DNA from: Oscillospiraceae bacterium
GTDB lineage: Bacteria > Bacillota > Clostridia > Oscillospirales > Acutalibacteraceae
Assembly: GCA_022483045.1 (NCBI GenBank)
Contig: JAKVOA010000001.1
Span: 891,750-955,749, forward strand
Reading direction: 5' to 3'
DNA: 64,000 nt
In this document: positions 1 to 8,001 of the stretch, piece by piece
Layout: each line of letters opens with the position of its first letter
Position numbering within the stretch: the first letter of the stretch is position 1
Program-made: the position numbers and the translations under genes
Notes under the pieces: generated by a model
Told to the model about the DNA's origin: nothing
Databases searched by the model: none
Seen by the model: the letters and a program-made list of their open reading frames with translations, nothing else

Positions 1-150
1 CTTTTGTAATTTCCCCTAAAAGTTTTCTATATTACTTGGACAGTATAACCCAAAACGACTGTAAGAGCAAGGGCTTTGCGGGGATTTTCACGGATTTGCG
101 GCATAATACGCGGATTTGCTCGCCTTTCTTGGCCTTTTGCTGTATCTCTT
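1..150. other. Left edge, no gene seen
   Basis: AT-rich sequence between the window edge and the stop codon of the sigK-like gene. I see no supported coding frame, no stem followed by a T-run and no RNA motif. The short open frames here have no ribosome-binding site and extend into the complement of sigK. Confidence 0.5.
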
Positions 151-837
151 TTATTTTTCAAATTGTCTGTGCAGGTTTTCCAGCGCTTTCTTTTCAATGC
201 GGGAAACATAGCTGCGCGAAATGCCAAGCACCTGTGCTACCTCGCGCTGGGTACGCGGGCGGGTTCCGCTTAGGCCGTAGCGCAGACGGATAATCGTCTG
301 TTCCCGCGGGGAAAGGCGGCTTATGTGGCGGTACAACTGTTCACATTTAATTTTATGGTCAAGGTTATCAAAAATGTTGTCATCGCCGGCTAAGACATCC
401 ATTAAGGTCAGCGCGGTGCCGTCTTTGCCGCTGTCGATCGGCTCATTCATAGAGATGTCCTGTGCGGATTTTTTTGTGCTGCGAAAGTACATTAAAATCT
501 CGTTTTCAATACATCTGGCGGCATAACTGGAAAGGCGGATTCCTTTGCTTTGGTCAAAGGTGTTGACTGCTTTAATTAAGCCAATCGTTCCGATGGAAAT
601 GAGATCTTCCTGGTCGGCACTGTTTACAGAGCCGTATTTTTTTATGATATGGGCCACCAGCCGCAAATTGTGTGCAATTAGCTGATCCCGTGCATCGCTG
701 TCGCCTGCGGCCAGCCGCTGCAGACATTCCCGCTCCTGTTCAGCAGAAAGGGCGCGCGGAAAAGATCCGGAACCAGTAACACGCAGAATAAATACCAGCA
801 GTCCCGCTGCCATACCGGAAAGCAGTGCTTCAAACAT
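151..837 (-). CDS. sigK: Sporulation sigma factor, SigK type
   Basis: A 228-residue sigma-70 family factor. The N-terminus has a hydrophobic stretch (about residues 5-18) followed by SFPRALS, which resembles the SigK pro-sequence removed in the mother cell. Region 2 follows (NLRLVAHIIKKY, DLISIGTIGLIKAV) and region 4 has a helix-turn-helix near the C-terminus (REVAQVLGISRSYVSRIEKKAL). SigK drives late mother-cell genes for coat and cortex maturation. The ATG is preceded by a strong AAAGGAGG. The gene is continuous, without the skin-type element that splits sigK in some Bacilli and Clostridia. SigE is a close paralogue, but the pro-region and the lack of a neighbouring spoIIGA favour SigK. Confidence 0.85.
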   Translation of the reverse strand: MFEALLSGMAAGLLVFILRVTGSGSFPRALSAEQERECLQRLAAGDSDARDQLIAHNLRLVAHIIKKYGSVNSADQEDLISIGTIGLIKAVNTFDQSKGIRLSSYAARCIENEILMYFRSTKKSAQDISMNEPIDSGKDGTALTLMDVLAGDDNIFDNLDHKIKCEQLYRHISRLSPREQTIIRLRYGLSGTRPRTQREVAQVLGISRSYVSRIEKKALENLHRQFEK

Positions 838-972
838 GACTCGGCCTCCTTTGCCGCAGTGAATGCAGAACTTATAAATAAACTATGTTCTCATCAGACA
901 AATTGTTGCAAGTCCGCACCATCTTTGAGCTGTAAATTTTTTAAAAATTGTATCGCATTTTTTTTAACCCTG

Positions 973-981
973 TGTTATAAT
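973..981 (+). promoter_or_regulatory. Extended -10 promoter for the SH3b protease gene
   Basis: TGTTATAAT is a perfect extended -10 (TG-N-TATAAT) about 87 nt before the start codon. No good -35 lies at 16-18 nt, as expected for an extended -10 promoter. The same TGTTATAAT block precedes the SCIFF gene at 45989-45997. Confidence 0.5.
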
Positions 982-1067
982 AAATTTAATACAATTTTGT
1001 AATGATTGTAACAAACAAAAAAATGAATGAAATAAACAAATATACATAGGAAATGAGGAACCTGTTC

Positions 1068-2609
1068 ATGTATCGAAATCGTCCTATCGTCGGAAAATTT
1101 GCAGCAGTTGCCGCTGCAGCGGCTATTTTGGCCAGTAGCCTTTCTGTTTCGGCATTTGCTGCGCAGCCTTACGCTACTGCATCTTTACTGGCTCAAACTT
1201 CTGCCGCAGCTGCTATACTGCCTACAGAAAGCAGCGGTATTCTTACAGTGAATTACGGTGCTGCAGCCTCTACCGGTACCGTAAAAGTACAGAGCTCCCT
1301 CAACCTTCGCGCGGGGGCAGGAACCGCATACAGCGTGATTGGCCAGCTGACAAATGGCATGCAGGTAACTATTTTAAATAACTCAAATGGCTGGATGCAG
1401 GTGAAAACTTCTTCCGGTTTGACAGGCTACTGCAGCAGCAGTTACATAACAATGAATGCCACAGTTGTAGCAACCAAAACAGCCACCGTTAAGGTGAGCA
1501 GTGCACTGAATCTGCGCTCCGGTGCAAGCACCAGCAGCAGCGTTATCGGTCAGCTCTCAAACGGCCAGGTTGTTACCGTATTAAGCACCAGCAGCGGATG
1601 GTCTTATGTACAGACATCTTCTGGACAAAAAGGTTACTGTAATTCCACTTATCTACTGACGAACAGCACCTCTTCCGGGACAACTACCACGGCCAAAACA
1701 GCCACAGTTAAAGTGGATGATGCGCTGAACCTGCGCTCCGGGGCAAGCACCAGCAGCAGCGTTATCGGTCAGCTCTCAAACGGCCAGATTGTTACCGTAC
1801 TGAGCACCAGCAATGGTTGGTCTTATGTACAGACATCTTCTGGACAAAAAGGTTACTGCAATTCCGCTTATCTGCTGACAAACAGTACCTCTTCGGGAAC
1901 AACCACCACGACCACAACTAAAACAGCCATCGTTAAGGTGAGCAGTGCGCTGAACCTGCGTTCCAGCGCAAGCACCAGCAGCAGCGTTATCGGTCAGCTC
2001 TCAAACGGCCAGATTGTCACCGTACTGAGCACCAGCAATGGTTGGTCTTATGTACAGACATCTTCCGGACAAAAAGGCTACTGCAGTGCTTCCTATCTGG
2101 TTGTGACCAGCAGCACGCAGTCTGCTTCCAAACTGCTCGCCGGCTTGCCTGCCTATAAACAGAGTGATTCGGCATGGTCCGGTACAACACTTGGCTCCAG
2201 CGGAAAAACCATCGGCACTATCGGCTGCACCATTACAAGCCTTGCTATGTCAGAAAGCTACCGCACAAACAGCAGAGTTACCCCGAATGATATTGCAAGG
2301 GAATGCAGCTTTACAAGCGGCGGCGGCCTGTACTGGCCCTCCAATTATTATGAAATGGCAGGTTCCAATCTCACGGCGGTCTACCAGCAGCTGAAAGCAG
2401 GAAAGCCGGTCATTGTCGGCGGTTCCAGCTCCACCAGTTCCCACTGGGTCATTATAAAAGGCTATCAGAACGTTCCCGCAGATACAAACGGGAATCCTAC
2501 ATCTTTGGCAGCGTCCATGTTCTTAATCAATGATCCTGGGTATAACAACAGTACTTTAGCGGAATACTTTACACAATTTCCGTCCGGTCATGTTTTCCGC
2601 ACATATTAA
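1068..2609 (+). CDS. Secreted SH3b-repeat protein with C39-like peptidase domain
   Basis: A 513-residue exported protein. It has a signal peptide (basic MYRNRPIVGK, alanine-rich core, SAFA cleavage region), then four bacterial SH3 (SH3b) repeats joined by Thr/Ser-rich linkers, then a C-terminal papain-like domain of the Peptidase_C39_2 type. Probable catalytic residues are Cys in TIGCTITSLA, His in SHWVIIKGY and Asp in INDPG, with a helper Gln in YKQSDSAW. SH3b repeats usually bind cell-wall peptide, so this is probably a wall-anchored protease or hydrolase; the substrate is unknown. Start 1068 was chosen because GAGGA sits 8 nt upstream; the ATG at 1053 has its purine tract too close. Repeats 2-4 are nearly identical. 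It is followed by its own terminator. Confidence 0.8.
   Translation: MYRNRPIVGKFAAVAAAAAILASSLSVSAFAAQPYATASLLAQTSAAAAILPTESSGILTVNYGAAASTGTVKVQSSLNLRAGAGTAYSVIGQLTNGMQVTILNNSNGWMQVKTSSGLTGYCSSSYITMNATVVATKTATVKVSSALNLRSGASTSSSVIGQLSNGQVVTVLSTSSGWSYVQTSSGQKGYCNSTYLLTNSTSSGTTTTAKTATVKVDDALNLRSGASTSSSVIGQLSNGQIVTVLSTSNGWSYVQTSSGQKGYCNSAYLLTNSTSSGTTTTTTTKTAIVKVSSALNLRSSASTSSSVIGQLSNGQIVTVLSTSNGWSYVQTSSGQKGYCSASYLVVTSSTQSASKLLAGLPAYKQSDSAWSGTTLGSSGKTIGTIGCTITSLAMSESYRTNSRVTPNDIARECSFTSGGGLYWPSNYYEMAGSNLTAVYQQLKAGKPVIVGGSSSTSSHWVIIKGYQNVPADTNGNPTSLAASMFLINDPGYNNSTLAEYFTQFPSGHVFRTY
1476..2100 (+). repeat. Three tandem near-identical SH3b coding repeats
   Basis: Direct repeats of about 220 nt begin near 1476, 1695 and 1920 and encode SH3b domains 2-4. 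Long stretches are identical (for example GCAAGCACCAGCAGCAGCG and the GQLSNGQ and SGQKGYC coding blocks). The first SH3b domain (about 1270-1450) is clearly diverged. This suggests recent expansion by unequal recombination. Confidence 0.85.
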
Positions 2610-2660
2610 TCATTGATGCCCGTTACAAAAGAAAGAGGGCAGTCTATAGAACGCCAGAGA

Positions 2661-2694
2661 GGGCTGTTGCAAACCGCAACAGCCCTTCTTTTTT
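2661..2694 (+). terminator. Intrinsic terminator after the SH3b protease gene
   Basis: A 10-bp stem GGGCTGTTGC / GCAACAGCCC with loop AAACC, followed directly by TTCTTTTTT. It lies 52 nt after the stop codon. Confidence 0.85.
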
Positions 2695-2724
2695 GCAAAA
2701 TTCAAAAGTTAGGGAGGCTGCAAT

Positions 2725-3690
2725 TTGAAAACACTTACGAAAATCAACCGAACACTGAATAAATGTATGCCGATTATCACACCGTCTTGTTTGGTGTTTG
2801 GTGTTTTGTTCCCACAGATCACCAGCCATTTTCTTCCTTATGTTGTAGCACTCTTTGCGTTTATGACCTTTCAGGGCAGCCTCGGCTCTAGTTTTCATCA
2901 ATTTGGCAAGGTCTTTCAAAACCCGCTGCCGCTGCTTGTCATTCTAGCAATGCTGCATCTGCTGATGCCCTGCCTTGCTCGAGTACTTGGCGGAGCTTTA
3001 TTTGGCTTTGACTCTAATTTAGTAGCAGGTATTGTTCTGGAATATGTTATTCCGACCGGCATTGTCAGCTTTATGTGGGTAAGCATTTACGGTGGCAGCG
3101 GTGCGCTTACACTTTCAGTCATTTTGGTAGATACGCTGCTGGCACCGCTCTTGGTACCGCTCAGCTTAAAGCTGTTGCTGGGAACTTCTGTGCAGGTAGA
3201 CGCAGTCGGCATGATGAAAGATATGGTCCTAATGGTTGCCATTCCCGCAGTGGCCGGCATGTTGGTGAATCAACTGTCGCATGGAAAAGCAAACGATACA
3301 TTGAAGCCAGCTCTGGCGCCTTTGGGAAAGGTTGCTTTGATCCTGGTTGTTTCCGGCAACTCTAGCCGTGTGGCACCGTTTATCCGTCACCTGACCCCTG
3401 TATTGGTTGGCACAGCCGTGCTTATGCTGTGTCTTTCGGCTTCTGGATACTTGTGGGGCTGGTTTGCAGCAAAAGTACTGCATCAGCCAAAGCCAACATT
3501 GGTATCTATGACTTATAACAGCGGCATGAGAAATATCAGCGCAGGTGCTGTTTTGGCAGGTTCTTATTTCCCGCCTGAAGTCATGTTCCCGGTTATGATC
3601 AGCACTTTGTTCCAGCAAATCCTAGCAGCTATTTTTGGCGTGCTGCTGCAGAAGAGGGTCTGGAAAGGTTCTGTACCAGAGGAAGCGTAA
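2725..3690 (+). CDS. BASS-family membrane transporter (bile acid:sodium symporter-like)
   Basis: A 321-residue polytopic protein with about nine or ten hydrophobic segments. It belongs to the bile acid:Na+ symporter (BASS) superfamily, which moves organic anions with sodium. Supporting blocks are YVIPTGIVSFMWVSIYGGSGALTL and the second-half MTYNSGMRNISAGAVLAGSYF, which resembles the family's conserved crossover region. Translation probably starts at TTG 2725, with AGGGAGG seven nt upstream; no good ATG lies nearby. It stands alone between the terminator at 2661 and the pyrH promoter. The substrate cannot be read from the sequence; pantothenate, a keto acid or another organic anion are possible. 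Confidence 0.7.
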   Translation: MKTLTKINRTLNKCMPIITPSCLVFGVLFPQITSHFLPYVVALFAFMTFQGSLGSSFHQFGKVFQNPLPLLVILAMLHLLMPCLARVLGGALFGFDSNLVAGIVLEYVIPTGIVSFMWVSIYGGSGALTLSVILVDTLLAPLLVPLSLKLLLGTSVQVDAVGMMKDMVLMVAIPAVAGMLVNQLSHGKANDTLKPALAPLGKVALILVVSGNSSRVAPFIRHLTPVLVGTAVLMLCLSASGYLWGWFAAKVLHQPKPTLVSMTYNSGMRNISAGAVLAGSYFPPEVMFPVMISTLFQQILAAIFGVLLQKRVWKGSVPEEA

Positions 3691-3769
3691 AGTGAAACGC
3701 TTTGCAAGATTGTTCCTTTGTAAAGGGTCTGCCTTTCCGTCGGGTGCAGCAAAGCATTTGTACCGGGAC

Positions 3770-3798
3770 TTGTAAAATGTTATGAAATATTGTAGAAT
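3770..3798 (+). promoter_or_regulatory. Sigma-A promoter for pyrH
   Basis: TTGTAA (3770-3775), a 17-nt spacer and TAGAAT (3793-3798), 53 nt before the pyrH start. Confidence 0.55.
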
Positions 3799-3851
3799 AA
3801 ACCTGTTCTGATATTGCATAAATTCTGATTGCATTTTAGGAGTGTTTTTTC

Positions 3852-4556
3852 ATGCAGCCACAGTATAAACGTGTTCTTTTAAAACTGAGCGGCGAGTCCC
3901 TGGCCGGCAAAGAGGGACATGGAATTGATTTTGATACCGTTATCAATATTTGTCGCCCGATTAAGACCTGCTCCCTAATGGGGGTGCAAATCGGCATCGT
4001 TGTGGGCGGCGGAAACTTTTGGCGCGGCCGCTCCAGCGGAAAAATGGACCGCACGCGCGCTGACCATATGGGCATGCTCGCGACTGCGATCAACGCACTG
4101 GGCGTTGCAGATGCACTTGAGCAACTCGGGGTACAGGTTCGTGTACAGACAGCCATTACCATGCAGCAGGTTGCAGAACCCTATATCCGCAACCGCGCTG
4201 TCAGGCACCTTGAAAAAGGCCGTGTCGTTGTCTTTGGCTGCGGAACCGGCAACCCGTTTTTCTCCACCGATACAGCTGCTGCTCTGCGCGCCGCTGAAAT
4301 TGAAGCAGATATCATCTTAAAAGCGACTATGGTAGACGGCGTTTATGATTCTGACCCCAAAGCCAACCCGAATGCTAAAAAATATGAAACGCTGTCCTTT
4401 ACAGAAGTCTTGGACAAAAATCTGAAAGTAATGGACAGCACGGCTGCCTCTATGTGCCGCGACAACCAAATTCCAATTTGTGTTTTCAGTTTGGAACACC
4501 CCGAGAACATTGAGCGTGTAATCTGCGGCGAGCAGATTGGCACAATCGTTAAATAA
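3852..4556 (+). CDS. pyrH: UMP kinase
   Basis: Phosphorylates UMP to UDP with ATP in de novo pyrimidine synthesis. The 234-residue length is typical. It has the amino-acid-kinase fold: [12 protein letters not shown] at the N-terminus (phosphate loop), [12 protein letters not shown], the [13 protein letters not shown] helix, [15 protein letters not shown] and the nucleotide-binding [17 protein letters not shown] segment. The start has TTTTAGGAGTG upstream. As in most Firmicutes it is followed by frr, but the rpsB-tsf pair that often precedes it is absent here. Confidence 0.95.
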   Translation: MQPQYKRVLLKLSGESLAGKEGHGIDFDTVINICRPIKTCSLMGVQIGIVVGGGNFWRGRSSGKMDRTRADHMGMLATAINALGVADALEQLGVQVRVQTAITMQQVAEPYIRNRAVRHLEKGRVVVFGCGTGNPFFSTDTAAALRAAEIEADIILKATMVDGVYDSDPKANPNAKKYETLSFTEVLDKNLKVMDSTAASMCRDNQIPICVFSLEHPENIERVICGEQIGTIVK

Positions 4557-4588
4557 ATTTGATACGAAACAAAGGAGGATGTTGTTTT

Positions 4589-5143
4589 ATGAAAGAAGTC
4601 ATGCAGCAGACCGAAGACAAAATGAAAAAGACTGTTAGCTTTTTGAAAGAAGACTATGCAGAAATTCGTGCCGGCCGTGCAAATCCAAACGTGCTCAATA
4701 AAGTGACCGTCGATTATTACGGTGCACCGACCCCGATTAACCAGCTGGCAGCTGTCGCTGTTTCTGAAGCGCGCGTGCTCACTGTGCAGCCGTGGGATCC
4801 TTCTGTATGCAGAATGATTGAAAAAGCAATTCAAACTTCCGACATCGGCATCAATCCACAGTCTGATGGCAAAGTAATTCGTCTAGTCTTTCCGTCTTTA
4901 ACAGAAGACCGCCGCAAAGAGCTGGCAAAGGATATTTCTAAGCGAGCAGAAGAGGGCAAGGTTGCTGTACGCTCCATTCGCCGTGACGCCATGGAGCACC
5001 TGAAAGGAATGAAGAAAAAAGGCGAACTCACTGAGGACGACCTGAAAATTGCCGAAAAGAAAACACAGGATTTGACCGACAAATACTGCAAACAGATCGG
5101 CGGACTTTGCGAAGACAAGAAAAAGAGTATTATGGAGTTGTAA
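4589..5143 (+). CDS. frr: Ribosome recycling factor
   Basis: With EF-G, splits post-termination ribosomes. The product is 184 residues, the family norm. Signature blocks are RAGRANPNVL near the N-terminus, VDYYGAPTPINQLA, the VQPWDPS segment, and the KDISKRAEEGKVAVRSIRRDA helix at the three-helix-bundle hinge. The start at 4589 has AAAGGAGG at ideal spacing; an upstream in-frame start at 4559 lacks one. It lies 32 nt after pyrH, in the same transcript. Confidence 0.96.
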   Translation: MKEVMQQTEDKMKKTVSFLKEDYAEIRAGRANPNVLNKVTVDYYGAPTPINQLAAVAVSEARVLTVQPWDPSVCRMIEKAIQTSDIGINPQSDGKVIRLVFPSLTEDRRKELAKDISKRAEEGKVAVRSIRRDAMEHLKGMKKKGELTEDDLKIAEKKTQDLTDKYCKQIGGLCEDKKKSIMEL

Positions 5144-5189
5144 AAAGCTTCTGTACGTTTTCTGCCTGTCAAGAGCGCCAATAAATTTT

Positions 5190-5225
5190 ATTTGCTCCCT
5201 TTTCCGTACTGGCGGGGGAGCAAAT
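5190..5225 (+). other. Hairpin in the frr-uppS gap
   Basis: A perfect 10-bp inverted repeat ATTTGCTCCC / GGGAGCAAAT encloses 16 nt in the 100-nt gap before uppS. No T-run follows, so it is not a standard terminator. It may be an mRNA processing or stability element. Confidence 0.4.
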
Positions 5226-5243
5226 ACCATATAGAGGGTTCCT

Positions 5244-5978
5244 ATGGAAAAAACAACTCAGAAAGTTACTCTGTCGCCGGAATTATTACCCAAACATTTG
5301 GGCATTATTATGGATGGAAACGGCCGCTGGGCCAAAAAGCGCGGGCTGCCACGCTCTGCTGGTCATAAAGTCGGCGCAGCTGTCTTTAAAAAGATTGCCC
5401 GCTACTGCAGCAGCATTGGTATTTCGTATCTCACCGTTTACGCGTTTTCCACAGAAAACTGGACCCGCCCGCCGGAGGAAGTCGGCGCGCTGATGGTTCT
5501 GTTTAAGCAGTATCTGCAGGAATCCCTGCGCGACTTTCGTAGCGATGACATTAAAGTGAATTTTATAGGAGATACAGCCCGCTTTGCGCCCTCTTTGCAA
5601 AAGCTGATTAAAGAGACCGCCGAGGTCTGCAAAGACAGGCAGGGCATGGTGCTGAATATTGCCATGAATTACGGCGGCCGTGCAGAATTAGTTCGTGCAG
5701 TTCGTGTGTTGGCGGCAAAGGCTGCTGCAGGCGAAATTGCACCAGAAAGCATTGATGAACAGTCTATTTCACAGGAATTGTATACCGCCGGTCAGCCGGA
5801 CCCTGATCTTATCCTTCGCCCAAGCGGAGAGCACCGGCTTTCCAATTTCCTTTTGTGGCAGGCGGCTTATGCTGAATTTTTGTCCATGAACGTGCTGTGG
5901 CCTGATTTTACAACGGACGATTTAGACAATGCACTGAATGAGTATGCGCATCGCAACCGCCGTTTCGGAGGGATTTAA
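5244..5978 (+). CDS. uppS: Isoprenyl transferase (undecaprenyl diphosphate synthase)
   Basis: A cis-prenyltransferase that condenses isopentenyl diphosphates onto farnesyl diphosphate to make the undecaprenyl carrier for peptidoglycan. The product is 244 residues. The catalytic block IMDGNGRWAKKRGLPRSAGH is at about residues 17-36. YAFSTENWTRP and the C-terminal RPSGEHRLSNFLLWQ with AYAEF are also present. The usual block is RTSGEQRLSNF, so Pro and His substitutions occur next to the conserved Gly-Glu; this probably does not abolish function. It lies 2 nt before cdsA. Confidence 0.94.
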   Translation: MEKTTQKVTLSPELLPKHLGIIMDGNGRWAKKRGLPRSAGHKVGAAVFKKIARYCSSIGISYLTVYAFSTENWTRPPEEVGALMVLFKQYLQESLRDFRSDDIKVNFIGDTARFAPSLQKLIKETAEVCKDRQGMVLNIAMNYGGRAELVRAVRVLAAKAAAGEIAPESIDEQSISQELYTAGQPDPDLILRPSGEHRLSNFLLWQAAYAEFLSMNVLWPDFTTDDLDNALNEYAHRNRRFGGI

Positions 5979-5980
5979 AG

Positions 5981-6823
5981 ATGAAAGTACTGGATTCAAT
6001 CAGAAAGAGGCTGATTTCAGCGCTTGCGATTCTTATCCTGTTGGCTGCAGTCGTTTTGTGCAACTCACGGTTTCCGCTTGCCCTCAATATCGTCATCGCC
6101 ATTATCAGCATTATGGGTGTTTGGGAAATTTCCTCTGCGCTGCAAATGACGCGGCAGGTAGCGCTTGTGGTTCCCAGCATGCTCTTAGCAGCAGTGCTGC
6201 CGTTTACGGAAAATGGTTATCTGCGGTATTTGTGCTTTTTTATTTATACCATTGCACTTTTTGGCGCGATGATTCTTTACCATTCCGTTATCACGTTCCG
6301 CGAGGTTGCCATTATTTACAGCATGGCAATTCTTATACCGACTGCGCTGCAGACTTTGGTGCTGCTGCGCGATGCGGGTGGAAAGCATGGGATGTTTCAT
6401 GTGATTGTTGCAATTTTCGCGGCGTGGGTCGCGGACGCGGGCGCCTATATTTTTGGCAGCTTGTTTGGTAAACACAAGATGTGTCCCAATATCAGCCCTA
6501 AAAAGACAGTAGAGGGCGCTGTCGGTGGTATTATTGCCGATATTGCCATTATGCTGCTCTTTGGCTTCATTTTTCAAAATCTGTACTGGTATGGTTCTGT
6601 GCATGTCAACTACTGGGTCCTTGCAGTAATCGGCTTAGTGGGTTCTTTGCTCTCCATGCTGGGCGATCTCAGCTTTTCTATCATCAAGCGCAGCTGCCAT
6701 ATCAAAGATTTCAGCGAGATTATTCCCGGACATGGCGGCATTTTAGACCGCTTTGACAGTGTCATTTTTGTTGCGCCGTTTGTTTATTTGTTTTTACAGG
6801 TATTCCCGATGGTATATCATTAA
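5981..6823 (+). CDS. cdsA: Phosphatidate cytidylyltransferase
   Basis: Makes CDP-diacylglycerol from phosphatidate and CTP, the branch point to phosphatidylglycerol and phosphatidylserine lipids. A 280-residue integral membrane protein with about eight helices. The family signature is near the C-terminus: SIIKRSCHIKDF followed by IPGHGGILDRFDS. The ISPKKTVEGAVGG block is also present. It follows uppS by 2 nt, so the two are probably translated together. Confidence 0.95.
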   Translation: MKVLDSIRKRLISALAILILLAAVVLCNSRFPLALNIVIAIISIMGVWEISSALQMTRQVALVVPSMLLAAVLPFTENGYLRYLCFFIYTIALFGAMILYHSVITFREVAIIYSMAILIPTALQTLVLLRDAGGKHGMFHVIVAIFAAWVADAGAYIFGSLFGKHKMCPNISPKKTVEGAVGGIIADIAIMLLFGFIFQNLYWYGSVHVNYWVLAVIGLVGSLLSMLGDLSFSIIKRSCHIKDFSEIIPGHGGILDRFDSVIFVAPFVYLFLQVFPMVYH

Positions 6824-6843
6824 ATACTTATATGGGGCATAAA

Positions 6844-7986
6844 ATGAAAAAATGTATTTCTCTTTTGGGCTCTACCGGCTCTATCGGCACCCAAACGCTG
6901 CAGGTTGCACGCAGTCTGCGGCTGAATGTCTGTGCACTTGCCGCATATTCTAATATTGATTTGCTGGAAAAGCAGATACGTGAATTCCATCCGCAGCTGG
7001 CAGCCGTTTATCAGGAAAAGGCAGCGGCAGAATTAAAGCGCCGTGTAGCGGATACCGATACAACAATTCTTACCGGTCTTGACGGGCTGTGTGCTGCAGC
7101 CTGCATTCCGGCAGCAGATGTCGTTCTCAATGCAGTCGTTGGCATTGCCGGATTACAGCCTACCCTGGCAGCAATTTCAGCCGACAAAGATATTGCTTTA
7201 GCTAATAAAGAAACCCTGGTGGCGGGCGGCGCTCTGGTACAGGACGCTCTGCAAAAGCACAAAGGCACCCTGGTGCCGGTCGACAGCGAACACAGTGCTA
7301 TTTTCCAGTGCCTGCAGGGAACTCCGCGGAAAGCTTTGAAAAAAATTCTGCTGACAGCATCCGGCGGACCTTTTTTCGGCAAAAAGCGGGAGGAACTTGC
7401 TTCTGTTACGCCGGAGCAGGCGCTGAAGCACCCTAATTGGAATATGGGCGCTAAGGTCACCATTGATTCTGCTACCCTGATGAACAAAGGACTGGAGGTC
7501 ATGGAAGCCGGCTGGCTGTTCCATGTGCCTTGTGAGCAGATACAAGTAGTGGTACAGCGAGAAAGCATCATCCATTCCATGGTCGAGTTTGCCGACAACG
7601 CCATTATTGCGCAGCTCGGCACAGCAGATATGCGTCTACCAATTCAGTATGCGCTGACTTATCCGGACCGTGTGCCCGGTCCTGTGCAAGAACTTGACCT
7701 TGTCAAAGTGGGAAAACTCACTTTTTATGAGCCAGACCCCAAAACGTTTACCTGTTTTTCCGCCTGCATGGAAGCCATGAAACGTGGCGGTGCGGTACCG
7801 GCCGCAGCGAATGGCGCAAATGAAGCAGCTGTTTCGCTTTTCCTGCAAAAGAAGGTTTCTTTTCTGCAGATTGGCGATTTGGTAAACGCGGCTGTTCGCA
7901 GTCAGCCGGACGTTTCCGATTTATCATTGGAAGTCATAATGAAAGCAGATAAAAATGCGCGTGAATACGTGCTGTCACATGTGTAA
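6844..7986 (+). CDS. dxr: 1-deoxy-D-xylulose 5-phosphate reductoisomerase
   Basis: Second step of the MEP isoprenoid pathway: DXP plus NADPH to 2-C-methyl-D-erythritol 4-phosphate. The 380-residue product has the NADPH-binding LLGSTGSIGTQTL at the N-terminus, the metal/substrate blocks VDSEHSAIFQCLQG and ASGGPFF, and WNMGAKVTIDSATLMNKGLE. The ATG at 6844 is preferred over the one at 6832 because TATGGGGCA sits upstream of it and the protein then starts with the family's MKKCISLLGSTGS. Confidence 0.95.
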   Translation: MKKCISLLGSTGSIGTQTLQVARSLRLNVCALAAYSNIDLLEKQIREFHPQLAAVYQEKAAAELKRRVADTDTTILTGLDGLCAAACIPAADVVLNAVVGIAGLQPTLAAISADKDIALANKETLVAGGALVQDALQKHKGTLVPVDSEHSAIFQCLQGTPRKALKKILLTASGGPFFGKKREELASVTPEQALKHPNWNMGAKVTIDSATLMNKGLEVMEAGWLFHVPCEQIQVVVQRESIIHSMVEFADNAIIAQLGTADMRLPIQYALTYPDRVPGPVQELDLVKVGKLTFYEPDPKTFTCFSACMEAMKRGGAVPAAANGANEAAVSLFLQKKVSFLQIGDLVNAAVRSQPDVSDLSLEVIMKADKNAREYVLSHV

Positions 7987-8001
7987 CAGGGAGGGATTCT
8001 C

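Noticed and set aside
151..837. skin-type interruption of sigK
   Set aside because: The frame is continuous from start to stop.
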